Shown: in pieces, positions 30,449 through 39,490 of the stretch
How positions within the stretch are numbered: position 1 is the stretch's first letter
Layout of the letters: each line of letters starts with the position of its first letter
NCBI GenBank assembly: GCA_025928435.1
Contig: JAICJM010000004.1
Location: 1 to 48,995, forward strand
Origin: Thermoleophilia bacterium
GTDB taxonomy: Bacteria; Actinomycetota; Thermoleophilia; Gaiellales; JAICJC01
Length of the DNA stretch: 48,995 bases
Direction of reading: 5' to 3'
Made by a program: the position numbers and the translations under genes
The notes under the pieces: generated by a model
Told to the model about the DNA's origin: nothing
Seen by the model: only the letters and a program-made list of their open reading frames with translations
The model's database searches: none

Positions 30449-31092
30449 GCGTTCTTGACCGCGTAGCCGCCCAGTCCCCGTTCGAGCATCCCGAGCGCGC
30501 GATCCGCCTCGGCCAGTAGCTGCCGGCGCACCGCCGCGTGGGGCGTGCCCGCGACCACGCCTGCCCGCGCCTGCGCGACCAGCGCGTGGTGGACGCCCAT
30601 GAGCGCGTTGGCGGCGACGACCGGCGCGATGTCCGTCGGCTCGGCGCCCTGCTCCTCGGCGATCAGCGCTGCGAGCGACGCGGTGTTGCGGGCCAGCGTC
30701 TCCCGCTCCCGCGCGAGCAGCGCGGGGCTGCCCGCGATCATGCGGGTGATCCCGGCCAGGCGGCCTCGGGCGGCGGCGTCCCCCTCGGCGAGGAGTCCCC
30801 GCGGCCGGCGCACGAAGCGGCCGAACGCGGCGATCACCGGCTCGCCCGGTGGGCGGTCGCGGATCGCTGCCAGGAGTTCGGCCTCGAACGCCTCCAGGCG
30901 CCAGTAGACGAGATCCTCCTTCGTCGGGAAGTAGTTGAAGACGGTCTGCTGGGACACGTCGGCGGCCCGCGCGATCTCGGCGACGGTGACGCCTTCGAAC
31001 CCGCGCTCGGCGAAGAGCGTCCGCGCGGTCTCCGCGATCAGCTCCCGCGTGCGCGTCTTCTTGCGCTGCCGCAGTCCCGTGCCGTCGATCAT
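30445..31092 (-). CDS. TetR-family transcriptional regulator
   Basis: A 215-residue regulator from ATG 31092. The N-terminal helix-turn-helix is RELIAETARTLFAERGFEGVTVAEIARAADVSQQTVFNYFPTKEDLVYW, a textbook TetR DNA-binding domain, and the rest is helical ligand-binding domain. It is divergent from an EmrB/QacA-type efflux gene, with an AT-rich inverted repeat in the gap, so it probably represses that pump and perhaps itself. The ligand is unknown. Confidence 0.9.
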   Translation of the reverse strand: MIDGTGLRQRKKTRTRELIAETARTLFAERGFEGVTVAEIARAADVSQQTVFNYFPTKEDLVYWRLEAFEAELLAAIRDRPPGEPVIAAFGRFVRRPRGLLAEGDAAARGRLAGITRMIAGSPALLARERETLARNTASLAALIAEEQGAEPTDIAPVVAANALMGVHHALVAQARAGVVAGTPHAAVRRQLLAEADRALGMLERGLGGYAVKNA

Positions 31093-31128
31093 CGCTGGAA
31101 GTGTATCTGCTCGAAGTCTGGGTTGCAT

Positions 31129-31153
31129 ATAAATATAGATTGAATATATTTAT
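31129..31153. promoter_or_regulatory. Candidate TetR operator
   Basis: A 9-bp perfect inverted repeat, ATAAATATA and TATATTTAT, with a 7-base spacer GATTGAA. It is centred in the 93-base gap between the divergent TetR and MFS genes and is strikingly AT-rich in a very GC-rich genome. The MFS ribosome site AAGGAGG follows at about 31171. Confidence 0.65.
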
Positions 31154-31185
31154 GGTCCCGCTCCACGTTTAAGGAGGTTGACCAG

Positions 31186-32613
31186 ATGACCAAGACCGTT
31201 GAGGGCCGGGCCGGAGTCGCATTCGCCGCCATCGTCCTCGCCATGCTCCCCGCCGTGCTCGACCAGACGATCCTGGCCACCGCGCTGCCGGTGATCGCAA
31301 GCGACCTGGGCAGCCTGAGCGACGTCTCGTGGGTCGTCAGCGCCTACGTCGTCGCCGCGGCAGCCGCGACGCCGCTGTGGGGCAAGCTCGGCGACCGCCA
31401 CGGCCGTAAGCTCCTGCTCGAGGTCGCGCTGGTCGCCTTCGTGACCACGTCGGCGCTCTGCAGCGCCGCGACGGACATCGCCCAGCTCGTCGTGCTACGA
31501 GCCGTCCAGGGCGCCGCCGCCGGCGGGCTCATGACGCTCGCGATGGCGGTCGTCGGCGACCTGGTCGCGCCCCGCGAGCGCGGCCGCTACCAGGGCTACA
31601 TCGCCGCGACGTTCGCGGCGGCGACCATCGTCGGCCCGCTCGTCGGCGGCGCGCTCGTCGACGGCGCCGGCTGGCGCTGGGTCTTCGTGGTCAACCTGCC
31701 CGTCGGGGCGGCCGCGCTGATCGGCCTCCACCTGCGGCTGCCCGGCCGACCGCCGGGCCGCCCGGAGCATCCGCTCGACGTCGCGGGCGCCTTGCTGCTC
31801 GCGGCCGCCACCTCCGCCTTGATGCTCGTCTGCATCCTGGGCGGCGGCCGGTTCGCCTGGGCCTCGCCGCCGACCGTCGCGCTGGTCGCGGGCGTCGTGA
31901 TCCTGACGGCGGCGCTGGTCGCGCGCGAGCGGCGCGCAGCCGACCCGATCGTGCCCGTGACGATGCTCCGCACGCGGGCGATCGCCGTCTCGAGCTCGGC
32001 GCTCTTCCTGGCGACCGCCGCGCTCTTCGCGGTGACGGTGTTCGTGCCGCTCTCCCTGCAGGCGGCCACGGGCGCCAGCCCCACGGAGGCGGGTCTCCTG
32101 CTCGTCCCGGCCATGCTGGGGATCACGGTCTCGACGACCCTCTCCGGGCGCAGCATCACGCGCACGGGCCGCTACCGGCGCTTCCCGATCGCCGGGCTCG
32201 GGCTGATGACCGCGGCCCTGCTCGTGCTGGCCGCCGCCGCGCCGAGCGCGTCTCGGGCCGAGACCGGCGTCGGGCTCGCCCTGTTCGGGCTCGGCTTCGG
32301 GATGGTGACGCAGGTGCTGCTCATCGCTGTGCAGAACGGGGTCGACCGGCGTGAGCTCGGCGTCGCCACCGCGGCCACAGGCTTCTTCCGCGGGCTCGGC
32401 GGCGCGGTCGGCGCCGCGGTCCTGGGCGCGGTGTTCGCGGCCGTGGCCGGCACGCATGTCGGCGAGGGCGGGGTGCACCTCGCGGCCGGGTCCCGCGACG
32501 ACGTCGTCGACGCGGTGCGGGCGGTCTTCCTGGCGGCCGCACCGCTGGCGGCGCTCGCGCTGGCGGTCGTCCTGCGCCTGCCCGAGCGGCCGCTCACGCG
32601 GTCACATGGATGA
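31186..32613 (+). CDS. MFS drug efflux transporter, EmrB/QacA (DHA2) family
   Basis: A 475-residue membrane protein with about 14 helices. Motif A is seen as LWGKLGDRHGRKLLL, motif C-like as GYIAATFAAATIVGPLVGG, and the N-terminus has LDQTILATALPVI (motif D1 of DHA2 pumps). It has a strong ribosome site (AAGGAGG). It probably exports toxic organic compounds by proton antiport, controlled by the divergent TetR protein. It ends 4 bases before the convergent cNMP-binding gene. Confidence 0.9.
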   Translation: MTKTVEGRAGVAFAAIVLAMLPAVLDQTILATALPVIASDLGSLSDVSWVVSAYVVAAAAATPLWGKLGDRHGRKLLLEVALVAFVTTSALCSAATDIAQLVVLRAVQGAAAGGLMTLAMAVVGDLVAPRERGRYQGYIAATFAAATIVGPLVGGALVDGAGWRWVFVVNLPVGAAALIGLHLRLPGRPPGRPEHPLDVAGALLLAAATSALMLVCILGGGRFAWASPPTVALVAGVVILTAALVARERRAADPIVPVTMLRTRAIAVSSSALFLATAALFAVTVFVPLSLQAATGASPTEAGLLLVPAMLGITVSTTLSGRSITRTGRYRRFPIAGLGLMTAALLVLAAAAPSASRAETGVGLALFGLGFGMVTQVLLIAVQNGVDRRELGVATAATGFFRGLGGAVGAAVLGAVFAAVAGTHVGEGGVHLAAGSRDDVVDAVRAVFLAAAPLAALALAVVLRLPERPLTRSHG

Positions 32614-32617
32614 GCGC

Positions 32618-33106
32618 CTAGACCGACTGGTGCTCGAGCTCGCGGACGCGGACCGAGAGCGTCTCGAGCAGCGCGACGGCGATCGAGGGCTCGCTCCGGA
32701 GCAGCTTGCCGAACGGGTCGGCGGAGATCCGAAGGGCCGAGAGCTCGGTCTCCGCCATCACCGTGGCCGAGCGCGGGCGCCGGTCGAGGAGCGCCATCTC
32801 GCCGAAGTACTCGCCGGGGCGCAGCTTCGCCGGCCGCGCGCCCCGGCGCACGACGGTCGCCCGTCCCTCGAGGATGACGAAGAACGTGTGTCCGGGCGAT
32901 CCCTCGCGCACGATCGCGGCCCCGGCGTCGAAGCGCACGGGCATCACGAGCTTCGCCACCTTGCGCAGGTGGCGGTCGGACAGGCCGGCGAAGAGGGGCA
33001 CCTGCCGCAGCGCCGGAAGGGACACGCGCGGCAGGTCACGCGCCGGCGCCGACGCGATCTCGGCTAGCCCTTCCGCCACCAGCAATCCGCCCGGCTTGGC
33101 CGGCAT
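32618..33106 (-). CDS. Cyclic nucleotide-binding domain protein without HTH
   Basis: A 162-residue protein with one cNMP-binding (Crp-like) domain: LRQVPLFAGLSDRHLRKVAKL, FDAGAAIVREGSPGHTFFVILEGRATVV and the phosphate cassette GEYFGEMALLDRRPRSATVMAET, with the Arg that pairs with the cyclic phosphate (RRPRSA). There is no C-terminal helix-turn-helix, so it is not a DNA-binding Crp. It may regulate a partner protein. Its downstream effector is not visible. Confidence 0.85.
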   Translation of the reverse strand: MPAKPGGLLVAEGLAEIASAPARDLPRVSLPALRQVPLFAGLSDRHLRKVAKLVMPVRFDAGAAIVREGSPGHTFFVILEGRATVVRRGARPAKLRPGEYFGEMALLDRRPRSATVMAETELSALRISADPFGKLLRSEPSIAVALLETLSVRVRELEHQSV

Positions 33107-33168
33107 GCACCCTCCCGCATTCCGGCCCGATGATATCGGCGCGGACGCCGCCGTGGCACGATGCCGGT

Positions 33169-33888
33169 GTGGCCGACGTCGTCGTCTTCATCCCCGCCTG
33201 GAACGAGGAGGAGAATCTCCCCGCCGTTCTGGACGAGCTGCAGGTCGAGCTGCCGGGCGCCGACGTCCTCGTCGTCGACGACGGGTCGACCGACGCGACC
33301 GGCGAGGTCGCCCGGGCGCACGGCGCGCACGTGCTCGCGTTTCCCGAGAACCGCGGCCTGCAGGCCGGGATCGCCGCCGGATATGCGTATGCCCACGAGC
33401 ACGGCTACGCGGTCTGCGGCCGTGTGGATGCCGACGGCCAGCACCCGGTCGCCGAGCTGCGCCGGCTGGTCGACGAGGTGCGTGCCGGCCGCTGCGACGT
33501 CGCCGTCGGGTCGCGGTACCTGTCCGGCGTCGACCACGCGCCCTACCGCTACCGGCTCGAGGGTCCGCGCCGCCTCGGCACGGCCGTCACGCGCCGGGCG
33601 ATGCGCGTCGTCCTGCGGCGGCCGTTCCACGACCCGATGAGCGGGATGTGGGCCGTGGGGGCGGCGGCGACCGAGCTGCTCTCGCGGCCGTACACGAGCG
33701 GCGCGCCGGAGGTGGAGGCGCTCGTGCGCGTCACGAACGCGGGCCTGCGGCTGGAGGAGGTGCCGGTCGAGATGCGGCCCCGCGCCGGCGGCGAGTCCAA
33801 GCTCCAGGGCCGCAAGGCGGTCGGCCTCGTCGTGACGGTTGCCGGCACGCTCATCGTCGGCTGGCGGCTGATGAGGCGGCGCCGGTGA
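33169..33888 (+). CDS. GT2 glycosyltransferase, DPM1/DPG-synthase-like
   Basis: A 239-residue GT-A enzyme from GTG 33169. It reads VVFIPAWNEEENLPAVLDEL, VLVVDDGSTDATGEVA, NRGLQAGIAAGYAYA, GRVDADGQHPVAEL (D-x-D metal site) and GSRYLSG, as in polyprenyl-phosphate mannose/glucose synthases. It ends with a hydrophobic segment after LQGRKAVGLVV. It likely transfers a sugar to a lipid carrier at the membrane. Its stop overlaps the next start (GTGA 33885-33888). Confidence 0.85.
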   Translation: MADVVVFIPAWNEEENLPAVLDELQVELPGADVLVVDDGSTDATGEVARAHGAHVLAFPENRGLQAGIAAGYAYAHEHGYAVCGRVDADGQHPVAELRRLVDEVRAGRCDVAVGSRYLSGVDHAPYRYRLEGPRRLGTAVTRRAMRVVLRRPFHDPMSGMWAVGAAATELLSRPYTSGAPEVEALVRVTNAGLRLEEVPVEMRPRAGGESKLQGRKAVGLVVTVAGTLIVGWRLMRRRR

Positions 33889-34457
33889 GCTGGGCGATCG
33901 TCGTCCCCGGCAGCGGCCGCACCTATCGGGACGGGGCGTACCGGATCGGCCCGCGGGCGCTCGCGTGCGTGCGTGCGGCCGGCCGGTTGGCCGAGGCGCG
34001 CACGCCCCGCGCAGTGGTCTTCACCGGCTGGTCGCCCGTCTCCGGCGGCCCGAGCGAGGCCGATCAGATGCGGGCGGCGTGGGACGGCCCGGACGACGTC
34101 GAGCTGCTCGTGGAGACGACCGCGAGGATCACCGCCGAGAACATGTCCCGGACGCTCCCGCTGCTGGTGGAGCGGGGCGTGCGCGAGGTGACCGTCGTCT
34201 GCGGGGCGCTGCACCTCCCCCGTGTCCGGTTCTACTTCGGCGGCGTCTATCCGCGCCATGGCATCCGCTGCGCGTATGTCCGCACGCGCCAGGCGCCGAC
34301 TCCCCCGGCGCTCGCCCGGGAGCTCGTCGCCGTGTCGCTGATGCGGCACCAGCGGCGGCGGGCGATCGCCGAGCTCGCCGGCCTACATGTGGCCGGTCAG
34401 GTAGAGCCGGATGCCGTAGGCGATGCCCCAGGCCGACAGGTGCCGGAACGCGCGTGA
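33885..34457 (+). CDS. DUF218/YdcF-like protein
   Basis: A 190-residue protein. It begins WAIVVPGSGRTY, continues VVFTGWSPVSGGPSEADQMR and LLVETTARITAENM, then VTVVCGALHLPRVRFYF. These match the DUF218 pattern (G-x-G-x-R, T-G, S/E-A-x-x-M, E-x-x-A-x-x-T-x-E-N). Family members are linked to envelope biogenesis but have no firm reaction. It is coupled to the GT2 gene upstream and runs about 75 bases into the convergent amidase gene, so the last residues may not be conserved. Confidence 0.75.
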   Translation: MSWAIVVPGSGRTYRDGAYRIGPRALACVRAAGRLAEARTPRAVVFTGWSPVSGGPSEADQMRAAWDGPDDVELLVETTARITAENMSRTLPLLVERGVREVTVVCGALHLPRVRFYFGGVYPRHGIRCAYVRTRQAPTPPALARELVAVSLMRHQRRRAIAELAGLHVAGQVEPDAVGDAPGRQVPERA

Positions 34458-35168
34458 GTGGAGCTTGGCGGCGTTCCCGGGGCTGCGCATGTTCCCGGTC
34501 TCGATGAAGATCTTGGGCACGTGGGACAGGTTCGTGCCGCCGTACGCGTCCGAGCGCAGGTAGCCGCTCGTGTAGAGATTCGAGATCTTCATGCCCGTGG
34601 TCTTGTGGTAGGCCTTCAGCATGGCCGCGCCCAGGTGGACGTCCCGGGCGATCCGGCGCGGGCCCAGGCCGACGTTGGGGAGCGTGTGGCTGGGCACGAT
34701 CACGTAGAAGCCGTGCACCCACGAGGCGGCGCCGTCGGCGTGGATCGACACCGCGGCGTCGGCGTGGAGCTGGTTCCCGATCGCCGCCCGCCGGGTGATG
34801 CACGGCCCCCACGGGCGCGTGTTCACAGGGGTCATGACGACCGTCGCCCCCATGTCGCGCAGGATCTTGACCACGTGCAGGCCGACCGCGAGCGTGTATC
34901 GCGCCTCCGGGTAGCCCGAGTTGGTGGCCGTGCCGGTGGTGTCGCACGGCTTCGTGGCCCCCGGGATGCCGTAGAACACGGGCCGGTTGATCTGGGTCGG
35001 GTGGAGCGCGTTGCGGACGTTGTGGCCCGGGTCGATCAGGATGACCTTCCCGGCGAGCGACTTCACCGCGGCGGCGGAGTGCGTCTGCGCGGTTAGGGCG
35101 AGCCCGGCCGGGGCGGCGAGGCCCGTCGCGATCACCCCGGCAAGCACGGTTGCGAGGCGACGGCTCAT
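34383..35168 (-). CDS. N-acetylmuramoyl-L-alanine amidase (Amidase_3)
   Basis: A 261-residue exported zinc amidase that cleaves the bond between N-acetylmuramic acid and the peptide stem of peptidoglycan. A signal peptide (first 30 residues) precedes VILIDPGHNVRN (first zinc His), YPEARYTLAVGLHVVKIL (zinc Glu), VSIHADGA (second zinc His) and KIFIETGNM (catalytic Glu). Extra Cys residues at TKPCDT and GPCIT could form a disulfide. It overlaps the convergent DUF218 gene by 75 bases. It probably acts in cell-wall turnover. Confidence 0.88.
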   Translation of the reverse strand: MSRRLATVLAGVIATGLAAPAGLALTAQTHSAAAVKSLAGKVILIDPGHNVRNALHPTQINRPVFYGIPGATKPCDTTGTATNSGYPEARYTLAVGLHVVKILRDMGATVVMTPVNTRPWGPCITRRAAIGNQLHADAAVSIHADGAASWVHGFYVIVPSHTLPNVGLGPRRIARDVHLGAAMLKAYHKTTGMKISNLYTSGYLRSDAYGGTNLSHVPKIFIETGNMRSPGNAAKLHSRAFRHLSAWGIAYGIRLYLTGHM

Positions 35169-35199
35169 GCGCGCATGGTAGGCGTCCGATCACCCATAC

Positions 35200-36561
35200 A
35201 TGAGACTTCTCCCGAACGTGATCCTGCCGGCGCTCCTCGCCGTCGCCGGCACGCTCGTGCTCGGCGGCGCAGCGCGCGCTGATACACCGGCCCTCGTCCA
35301 GATCGGCGCCTCCGGAACCAGCGTCATCCGCGAGACGAGCGCGAACGTCATCGGGATTGCGGCGAACGACGCGCCGGACGTGGGATGGCGGCTCTCGAAC
35401 AGTCCGGCGACGACGGCCGGCGTTCTCGACCTGGGACGGACCTTCCCATATCAGGATCACGGGTCGATCGTCCACTGGTCGCTCACGGATCCCGCGTACG
35501 GCGCCGACGCGGGCGACGGCGCGCACACCGTCTTCGTCCAGTTCCAGGACGGGTCGGGCACCTGGTCGACGGTCTCGTCGGCAAGCGTCCTCGTGGACAC
35601 CACACCCCCAACTGCCACCGCGTCGACCGACGTCGGAAGCGCCTGGACGACCTCCTCGAGCGTCAACGTCACGACTGCGGCGACAGACGCGCTGACCGGC
35701 ATCACGCAGGTGCGCCTCTCGAACCTCGAGTGGACGGACCTCGACGGCGAGCTCCAGCCGGGCACGTCGTTCCCCGCCGGCGTCGAGATGCCGATCCCGT
35801 GGGATTTCTCACCCTCCGGCGACCTGTACGTACAGTGGGAGGACGGTGCCGGGAACTGGTCGCCGCCGATCACGCTGCACGTCCAGTGGGACTACTCGCC
35901 GCCACACGTAACCGCGCTGCGCGTGTCCCTCCAATCCGGACGGCAGATCCTCAGGGGCTCGGTACCGCTCGTGTCGACGTGGACGCGATCGTCCACTGCC
36001 CCGTTCACGCAGAACGTCGTCGAGCGGCTCACGGGTGGAGGCGCGTACACGTCGGTCTACCGGGGCGGCGGGCATGCGTATTTCATGCGGGCAGCTCCCG
36101 GTCGGCGCTATCGGTTGCGCGTCCGCGCGTCCGACGTGGCAGGGCTTCACAGCGGATGGGCGGTGAGGCCGGCGTTCATGACCCGGCTGATCGACGACCG
36201 CGACCCGCGCATCCTCTGGTCGCCGGGGTGGAAGCGCGTGATCGATCCCTCTGCGGTCGGCGGCAGCATGCGTTGTGCCAGTCGCCTCGGGCGCTGGGCA
36301 GACCTCCAGGTGCGCTGGGGCTCGGACATGGGGTTCGTGGGCCCAGAGGGCAGGCGGTACGGAACCGCGGCGATCGCGCTCCGCGGCAGCCGTACGCCGT
36401 CGGCGACCGTCAGGCTCACGCGTCCAACCCTCCGGCCGCGCACCCTCGTGTACCAGCACACCTACGGCGTGCGGTCCGTCGGATACCCGGAGCTGCAGGT
36501 CAGGGACGCTTCCACGAACGGCGCCCCGATCTGCATCGACGCCTTTACTGTCTTGCGCTGA
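35200..36561 (+). CDS. Secreted Ig-like repeat protein of unknown function
   Basis: A 453-residue exported protein with a clear signal peptide (LLPNVILPALLAVAGTLVLGGAARA). Repeated beta-sandwich modules follow, each with W-x-D/G-x-x-G-N/T-W-S (VQFQDGSGTWSTVSSASVLVD and VQWEDGAGNWSPPITLHVQWD), typical of Ig-like Big/HYR-type surface proteins. The C-terminal third (after residue 250) has YRLRVRASDVAGLHSGW, like a fibronectin-type fold. No enzyme motif is seen. It overlaps the convergent flavin oxidoreductase gene by 17 bases. Confidence 0.75.
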   Translation: MRLLPNVILPALLAVAGTLVLGGAARADTPALVQIGASGTSVIRETSANVIGIAANDAPDVGWRLSNSPATTAGVLDLGRTFPYQDHGSIVHWSLTDPAYGADAGDGAHTVFVQFQDGSGTWSTVSSASVLVDTTPPTATASTDVGSAWTTSSSVNVTTAATDALTGITQVRLSNLEWTDLDGELQPGTSFPAGVEMPIPWDFSPSGDLYVQWEDGAGNWSPPITLHVQWDYSPPHVTALRVSLQSGRQILRGSVPLVSTWTRSSTAPFTQNVVERLTGGGAYTSVYRGGGHAYFMRAAPGRRYRLRVRASDVAGLHSGWAVRPAFMTRLIDDRDPRILWSPGWKRVIDPSAVGGSMRCASRLGRWADLQVRWGSDMGFVGPEGRRYGTAAIALRGSRTPSATVRLTRPTLRPRTLVYQHTYGVRSVGYPELQVRDASTNGAPICIDAFTVLR

Positions 36562-37576
36562 GCGCTTCTCCTGCCTCGGCGGCGAGCACTCGGACGAGCT
36601 CTCCCGCCGGCAGCTCGCGGATCAGCGGGTAGGCCTGGCCGGCCCAGAGGTTGATCGCCGACGCATCGCCGTTCGCGCGCGCCTCCCGGCGCAGGGGCTG
36701 GGTGACGTGGTGGATCTCGGGGTAGGCCGACACCGCATGGGCGTCGTGCTCGGTCATGAACTGGTTCACGATGCCTCTGGCGGCCCGGCCCGTGTACGCC
36801 CGCGTGACCTGCGTCGGAGCGTCTCCCCGGCGCAGGGCCGCACGATGCGGGGACGCAGTGCCGGCCTCGGGACACAGCAGGAAGGCCGTGCCGAGCTGCG
36901 CCGCGCGCGCTCCCGCGGCCAGGACGGCCGCGACGCCGGAGCCCGTCATCACGCCGCCCGTGGCGACGAGAGGCCGGGCGGCGCCGTGCAGCAGCTGCAG
37001 CAGGGCGAGCGTCGAGAAGCCCGCGGCGTCGTCGTCCTCGAACGAGCCGCGGTGGCCGCCCGCCTCGGTGCCCTGGAGCACGAGGGCGTCCGCGCCTCCG
37101 GCGAGGGCGATCTCCGCCTCGGACGGCGTCGTCGCCGTGACCCAGACCTCCGAGCCGGCGTCGTGCAGGCGTCCGACCGCCTCGGCGTCGGGCATCCCGA
37201 AGGTGAACGACACGACGGGGACCGGGTCGCGAGTCAGCAGCCCGAGCTTCTCACCGAACCCGTCGTCGTCGAACCGCGGCTCGCCGACCGGAAGCGCGCG
37301 TTCGCCCGCCCAGCGGCCGATCTCCTCCACGTACGGCGCGTAGGTCGCCGGGTCTGCCGGCCGCGGCGCGGGGGTGAACAGGTTTACGCCGAACGGGCGG
37401 CGCGTCAGCGATCGCAGCTGCGTCAGCTGCTCGTCGAGCGCCGCCGGGGCGAGGTAGCCGCTCGCGAGGAAGCCGAAGGCGCCGGCGTCACAGACCGCGG
37501 CGGCCAGGGCAGGCGTGGACGGCCCGCCGGCGAGCGGCGCGAGCACGATCGGGAGCTGGACATCGTCGAGCACCAT
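36545..37576 (-). CDS. Nitronate monooxygenase-family flavin oxidoreductase
   Basis: A 343-residue TIM-barrel FMN enzyme. It begins QLPIVLAPLAGGPSTPALAAAV, contains GVNLFTP, VVSFTFGMPD, ADALVLQGTEAGGHRG (the G-x-E-A-G-G-H-x-x of nitronate monooxygenases) and PLVATGGVMTGSGVAAVLAAGARAAQLGTAFL (FMN phosphate site). Family members oxidise propionate 3-nitronate or act as enoyl-type flavin reductases. It is 22 bases downstream of the Rieske oxygenase gene on the same strand, so both probably work in one pathway. Confidence 0.85.
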   Translation of the reverse strand: MVLDDVQLPIVLAPLAGGPSTPALAAAVCDAGAFGFLASGYLAPAALDEQLTQLRSLTRRPFGVNLFTPAPRPADPATYAPYVEEIGRWAGERALPVGEPRFDDDGFGEKLGLLTRDPVPVVSFTFGMPDAEAVGRLHDAGSEVWVTATTPSEAEIALAGGADALVLQGTEAGGHRGSFEDDDAAGFSTLALLQLLHGAARPLVATGGVMTGSGVAAVLAAGARAAQLGTAFLLCPEAGTASPHRAALRRGDAPTQVTRAYTGRAARGIVNQFMTEHDAHAVSAYPEIHHVTQPLRREARANGDASAINLWAGQAYPLIRELPAGELVRVLAAEAGEALSARQ

Positions 37577-37598
37577 GGCGACAGCCGGCTCGCCCGGC

Positions 37599-38699
37599 CT
37601 AGGCGACCGGGCCGCGCTCGGCCAGGTAGCGCGTGTTGAACTCGTCGAGCTGCGAGTCCTTCTCCGCCAGCACGCCGTGCGTGAACGCGCGCGAGCGCAC
37701 GCCGCGCTGGACGCGCTCGCAGACCACGTAGTCCTGGTGGGCGACGAGCTCGACGAAGTCGACGATCTCTGAGGGGTCGAAGCCCGGGGCCGCGATCGCC
37801 TCCGGCCGGAACAGGTACTCGGTGATGACCGTCGTGTGGCCGGCGCCGCGGGGCAGCAGGGTGGTCGAGATCGCGCCCGTGCCGGTCACGTCGATGAACA
37901 TGTTCGGGTAGACGGTGCAGCCGTAGAGCGACGTGGCGTCGTGCTCGTCCAGCCCCGGCATCACCTCGAAGCGCGACTTGCCGTTCGCCGTGAAGCTCGT
38001 GCCGCCGTCGGCGAGGGCGACACCGCCGTCCTCCCGGTTCTTGTCGAAGACCGCGCCCTTGCGGAACGCGGGGACGACCTGGACGAGCTCCGGATGCACC
38101 GTCGGGCAGTGCAGGCACTCGTTGTAGTTCTCGATCACGATCTTCCAGTTCGCCTCGACCTCGGTCACCGTCGAGTGGCCGGTGCGCAGCTGGTCGAGGT
38201 GGAAGCGGGTGAACTTGCATGGATGGTCGTGCTGCGCCCCGAGCCACTCCTCGAGCGGCTGCGGGTCGGGGTCGAGGTGCACGAACAGGAAGCCCTGCCA
38301 GACCTGGACGTTGACCGGCCATAGCCCGAGCTGGGAGCGGTCGATCTCGTCCTTGCCGACGTTGGGAGTGCCGATCAGCTCGCCCTCGAACGAGTACGCC
38401 CATGCGTGGTACGGGCACTTGACGGCGCCCTTCATCCGCCCGGAGGCGTCGTCGCACAGGCGGGAGCCGCGGTGGCGGCAGACGTTGTAGAAGCCGCGTA
38501 GCTCGCCGTCGTTGCCGCAGACGACGATGACGCTCTCGCCCGCGACGTCGATGTTGGCGAAGTCCCCGGGCTCCGCCAGCGCATCGGCCCTGCCGGCGTA
38601 GAACCAGTTGCGGGCGAACACCCGCTCGCGCTCGATCTCGAAGACCTCCGGCGCGTGGTAGTCGCGTCCCGCGAGGGTCTGCATGGGCCGTGCCGCCAT
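37599..38699 (-). CDS. Rieske non-heme iron oxygenase, alpha subunit
   Basis: A 366-residue ring-hydroxylating-type oxygenase. The Rieske cluster motif is CRHRGSRLC with CPYHAW (C-x-H...C-x-x-H), and the mononuclear iron site is NYNECLHCPTVHPEL (H-x4-H) with a late Asp in VAHQDYVVCE. It resembles the group that includes glycine betaine, carnitine and stachydrine demethylases more than aromatic dioxygenases. No separate reductase is visible nearby; the downstream flavin oxidoreductase is not the usual ferredoxin-type partner. Substrate unknown. Confidence 0.88.
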   Translation of the reverse strand: MAARPMQTLAGRDYHAPEVFEIERERVFARNWFYAGRADALAEPGDFANIDVAGESVIVVCGNDGELRGFYNVCRHRGSRLCDDASGRMKGAVKCPYHAWAYSFEGELIGTPNVGKDEIDRSQLGLWPVNVQVWQGFLFVHLDPDPQPLEEWLGAQHDHPCKFTRFHLDQLRTGHSTVTEVEANWKIVIENYNECLHCPTVHPELVQVVPAFRKGAVFDKNREDGGVALADGGTSFTANGKSRFEVMPGLDEHDATSLYGCTVYPNMFIDVTGTGAISTTLLPRGAGHTTVITEYLFRPEAIAAPGFDPSEIVDFVELVAHQDYVVCERVQRGVRSRAFTHGVLAEKDSQLDEFNTRYLAERGPVA

Positions 38700-38758
38700 C
38701 GATCCAGCCTACCAGTGCGCCGCGAACCTGGGCCGGGCGTGCGGTAGCTTTGCCCCGC

Positions 38759-39490
38759 ATGCCAGACCTCGATGGGAGACGCGCGCTCGTCACCGGCGGC
38801 GGCACCGGGATCGGCGCCGCCGTTGCCGCGCGGCTGCAGGCGGACGGCGTCCACGTGACCGTGATGGGCCGGCGCGAGGCGCCGCTCGCCGCCGTCTCGT
38901 CGCACTACGTCGTCGGCGACGTGACGCGCTCCGACGACTGCCGCCGCGCCGTCGAGGCCGCCGGGCCGCTCGACATCCTGGTGCACAACGCCAGCTCGGG
39001 AGGCGGGAGCGGCTGGGACGGCGTGATCGCCGTCAACGTGAACGGCGCGCAGACCCTGCTGGAACATGCCGAGCCGGGGCTGATCGAGCGCCGGGGCGCG
39101 ATCGTGACCGTCGGGTCGACCGCAGCCGTCGTGTCCGGCGCGGTCGCCGCCGGCTACAACACGGCCAAGGCGGGGCTCGTCATGTGGACGCGCTCGCAGG
39201 CGGTCCGGTTGGGTCCCCACGGCGTCCGTGCGAACGCCGTCTGCCCGGGATGGGTGCGCACGCCGATGGCCGACCGGAGCATGGGCGCACTCGGCGACGA
39301 CGTCGACGAGATGTACCGCAGGGTGACCCGGTTCGCCCCGTTGCGCCGCCCGGCCGAGCCGGACGAGCTCGCCGCGGTGATCTGCTTCCTGGCGTCACCG
39401 GAGGCGTCCTACGTCACGGGCGCCGTCATCATGGCGGACGGCGGATCGACCGCGGTCGACGTGCTGATGGTCGATTTCGGGGACGCCTGA
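38759..39490 (+). CDS. Short-chain dehydrogenase/reductase
   Basis: A 243-residue classical SDR. It has VTGGGTGIGAAVAARLQADG, LVHNASSGGG, the catalytic VTVGSTAAV, GYNTAKAGLVM (Tyr-x-x-x-Lys) and CPGWVRTPM. The ATG at 38759 fits the family start; an upstream ATG at 38690 overlaps the divergent Rieske gene and is less likely. Substrate unknown, perhaps in the same catabolic route as the Rieske enzyme because they share a divergent promoter region of 59 bases. Confidence 0.88.
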   Translation: MPDLDGRRALVTGGGTGIGAAVAARLQADGVHVTVMGRREAPLAAVSSHYVVGDVTRSDDCRRAVEAAGPLDILVHNASSGGGSGWDGVIAVNVNGAQTLLEHAEPGLIERRGAIVTVGSTAAVVSGAVAAGYNTAKAGLVMWTRSQAVRLGPHGVRANAVCPGWVRTPMADRSMGALGDDVDEMYRRVTRFAPLRRPAEPDELAAVICFLASPEASYVTGAVIMADGGSTAVDVLMVDFGDA

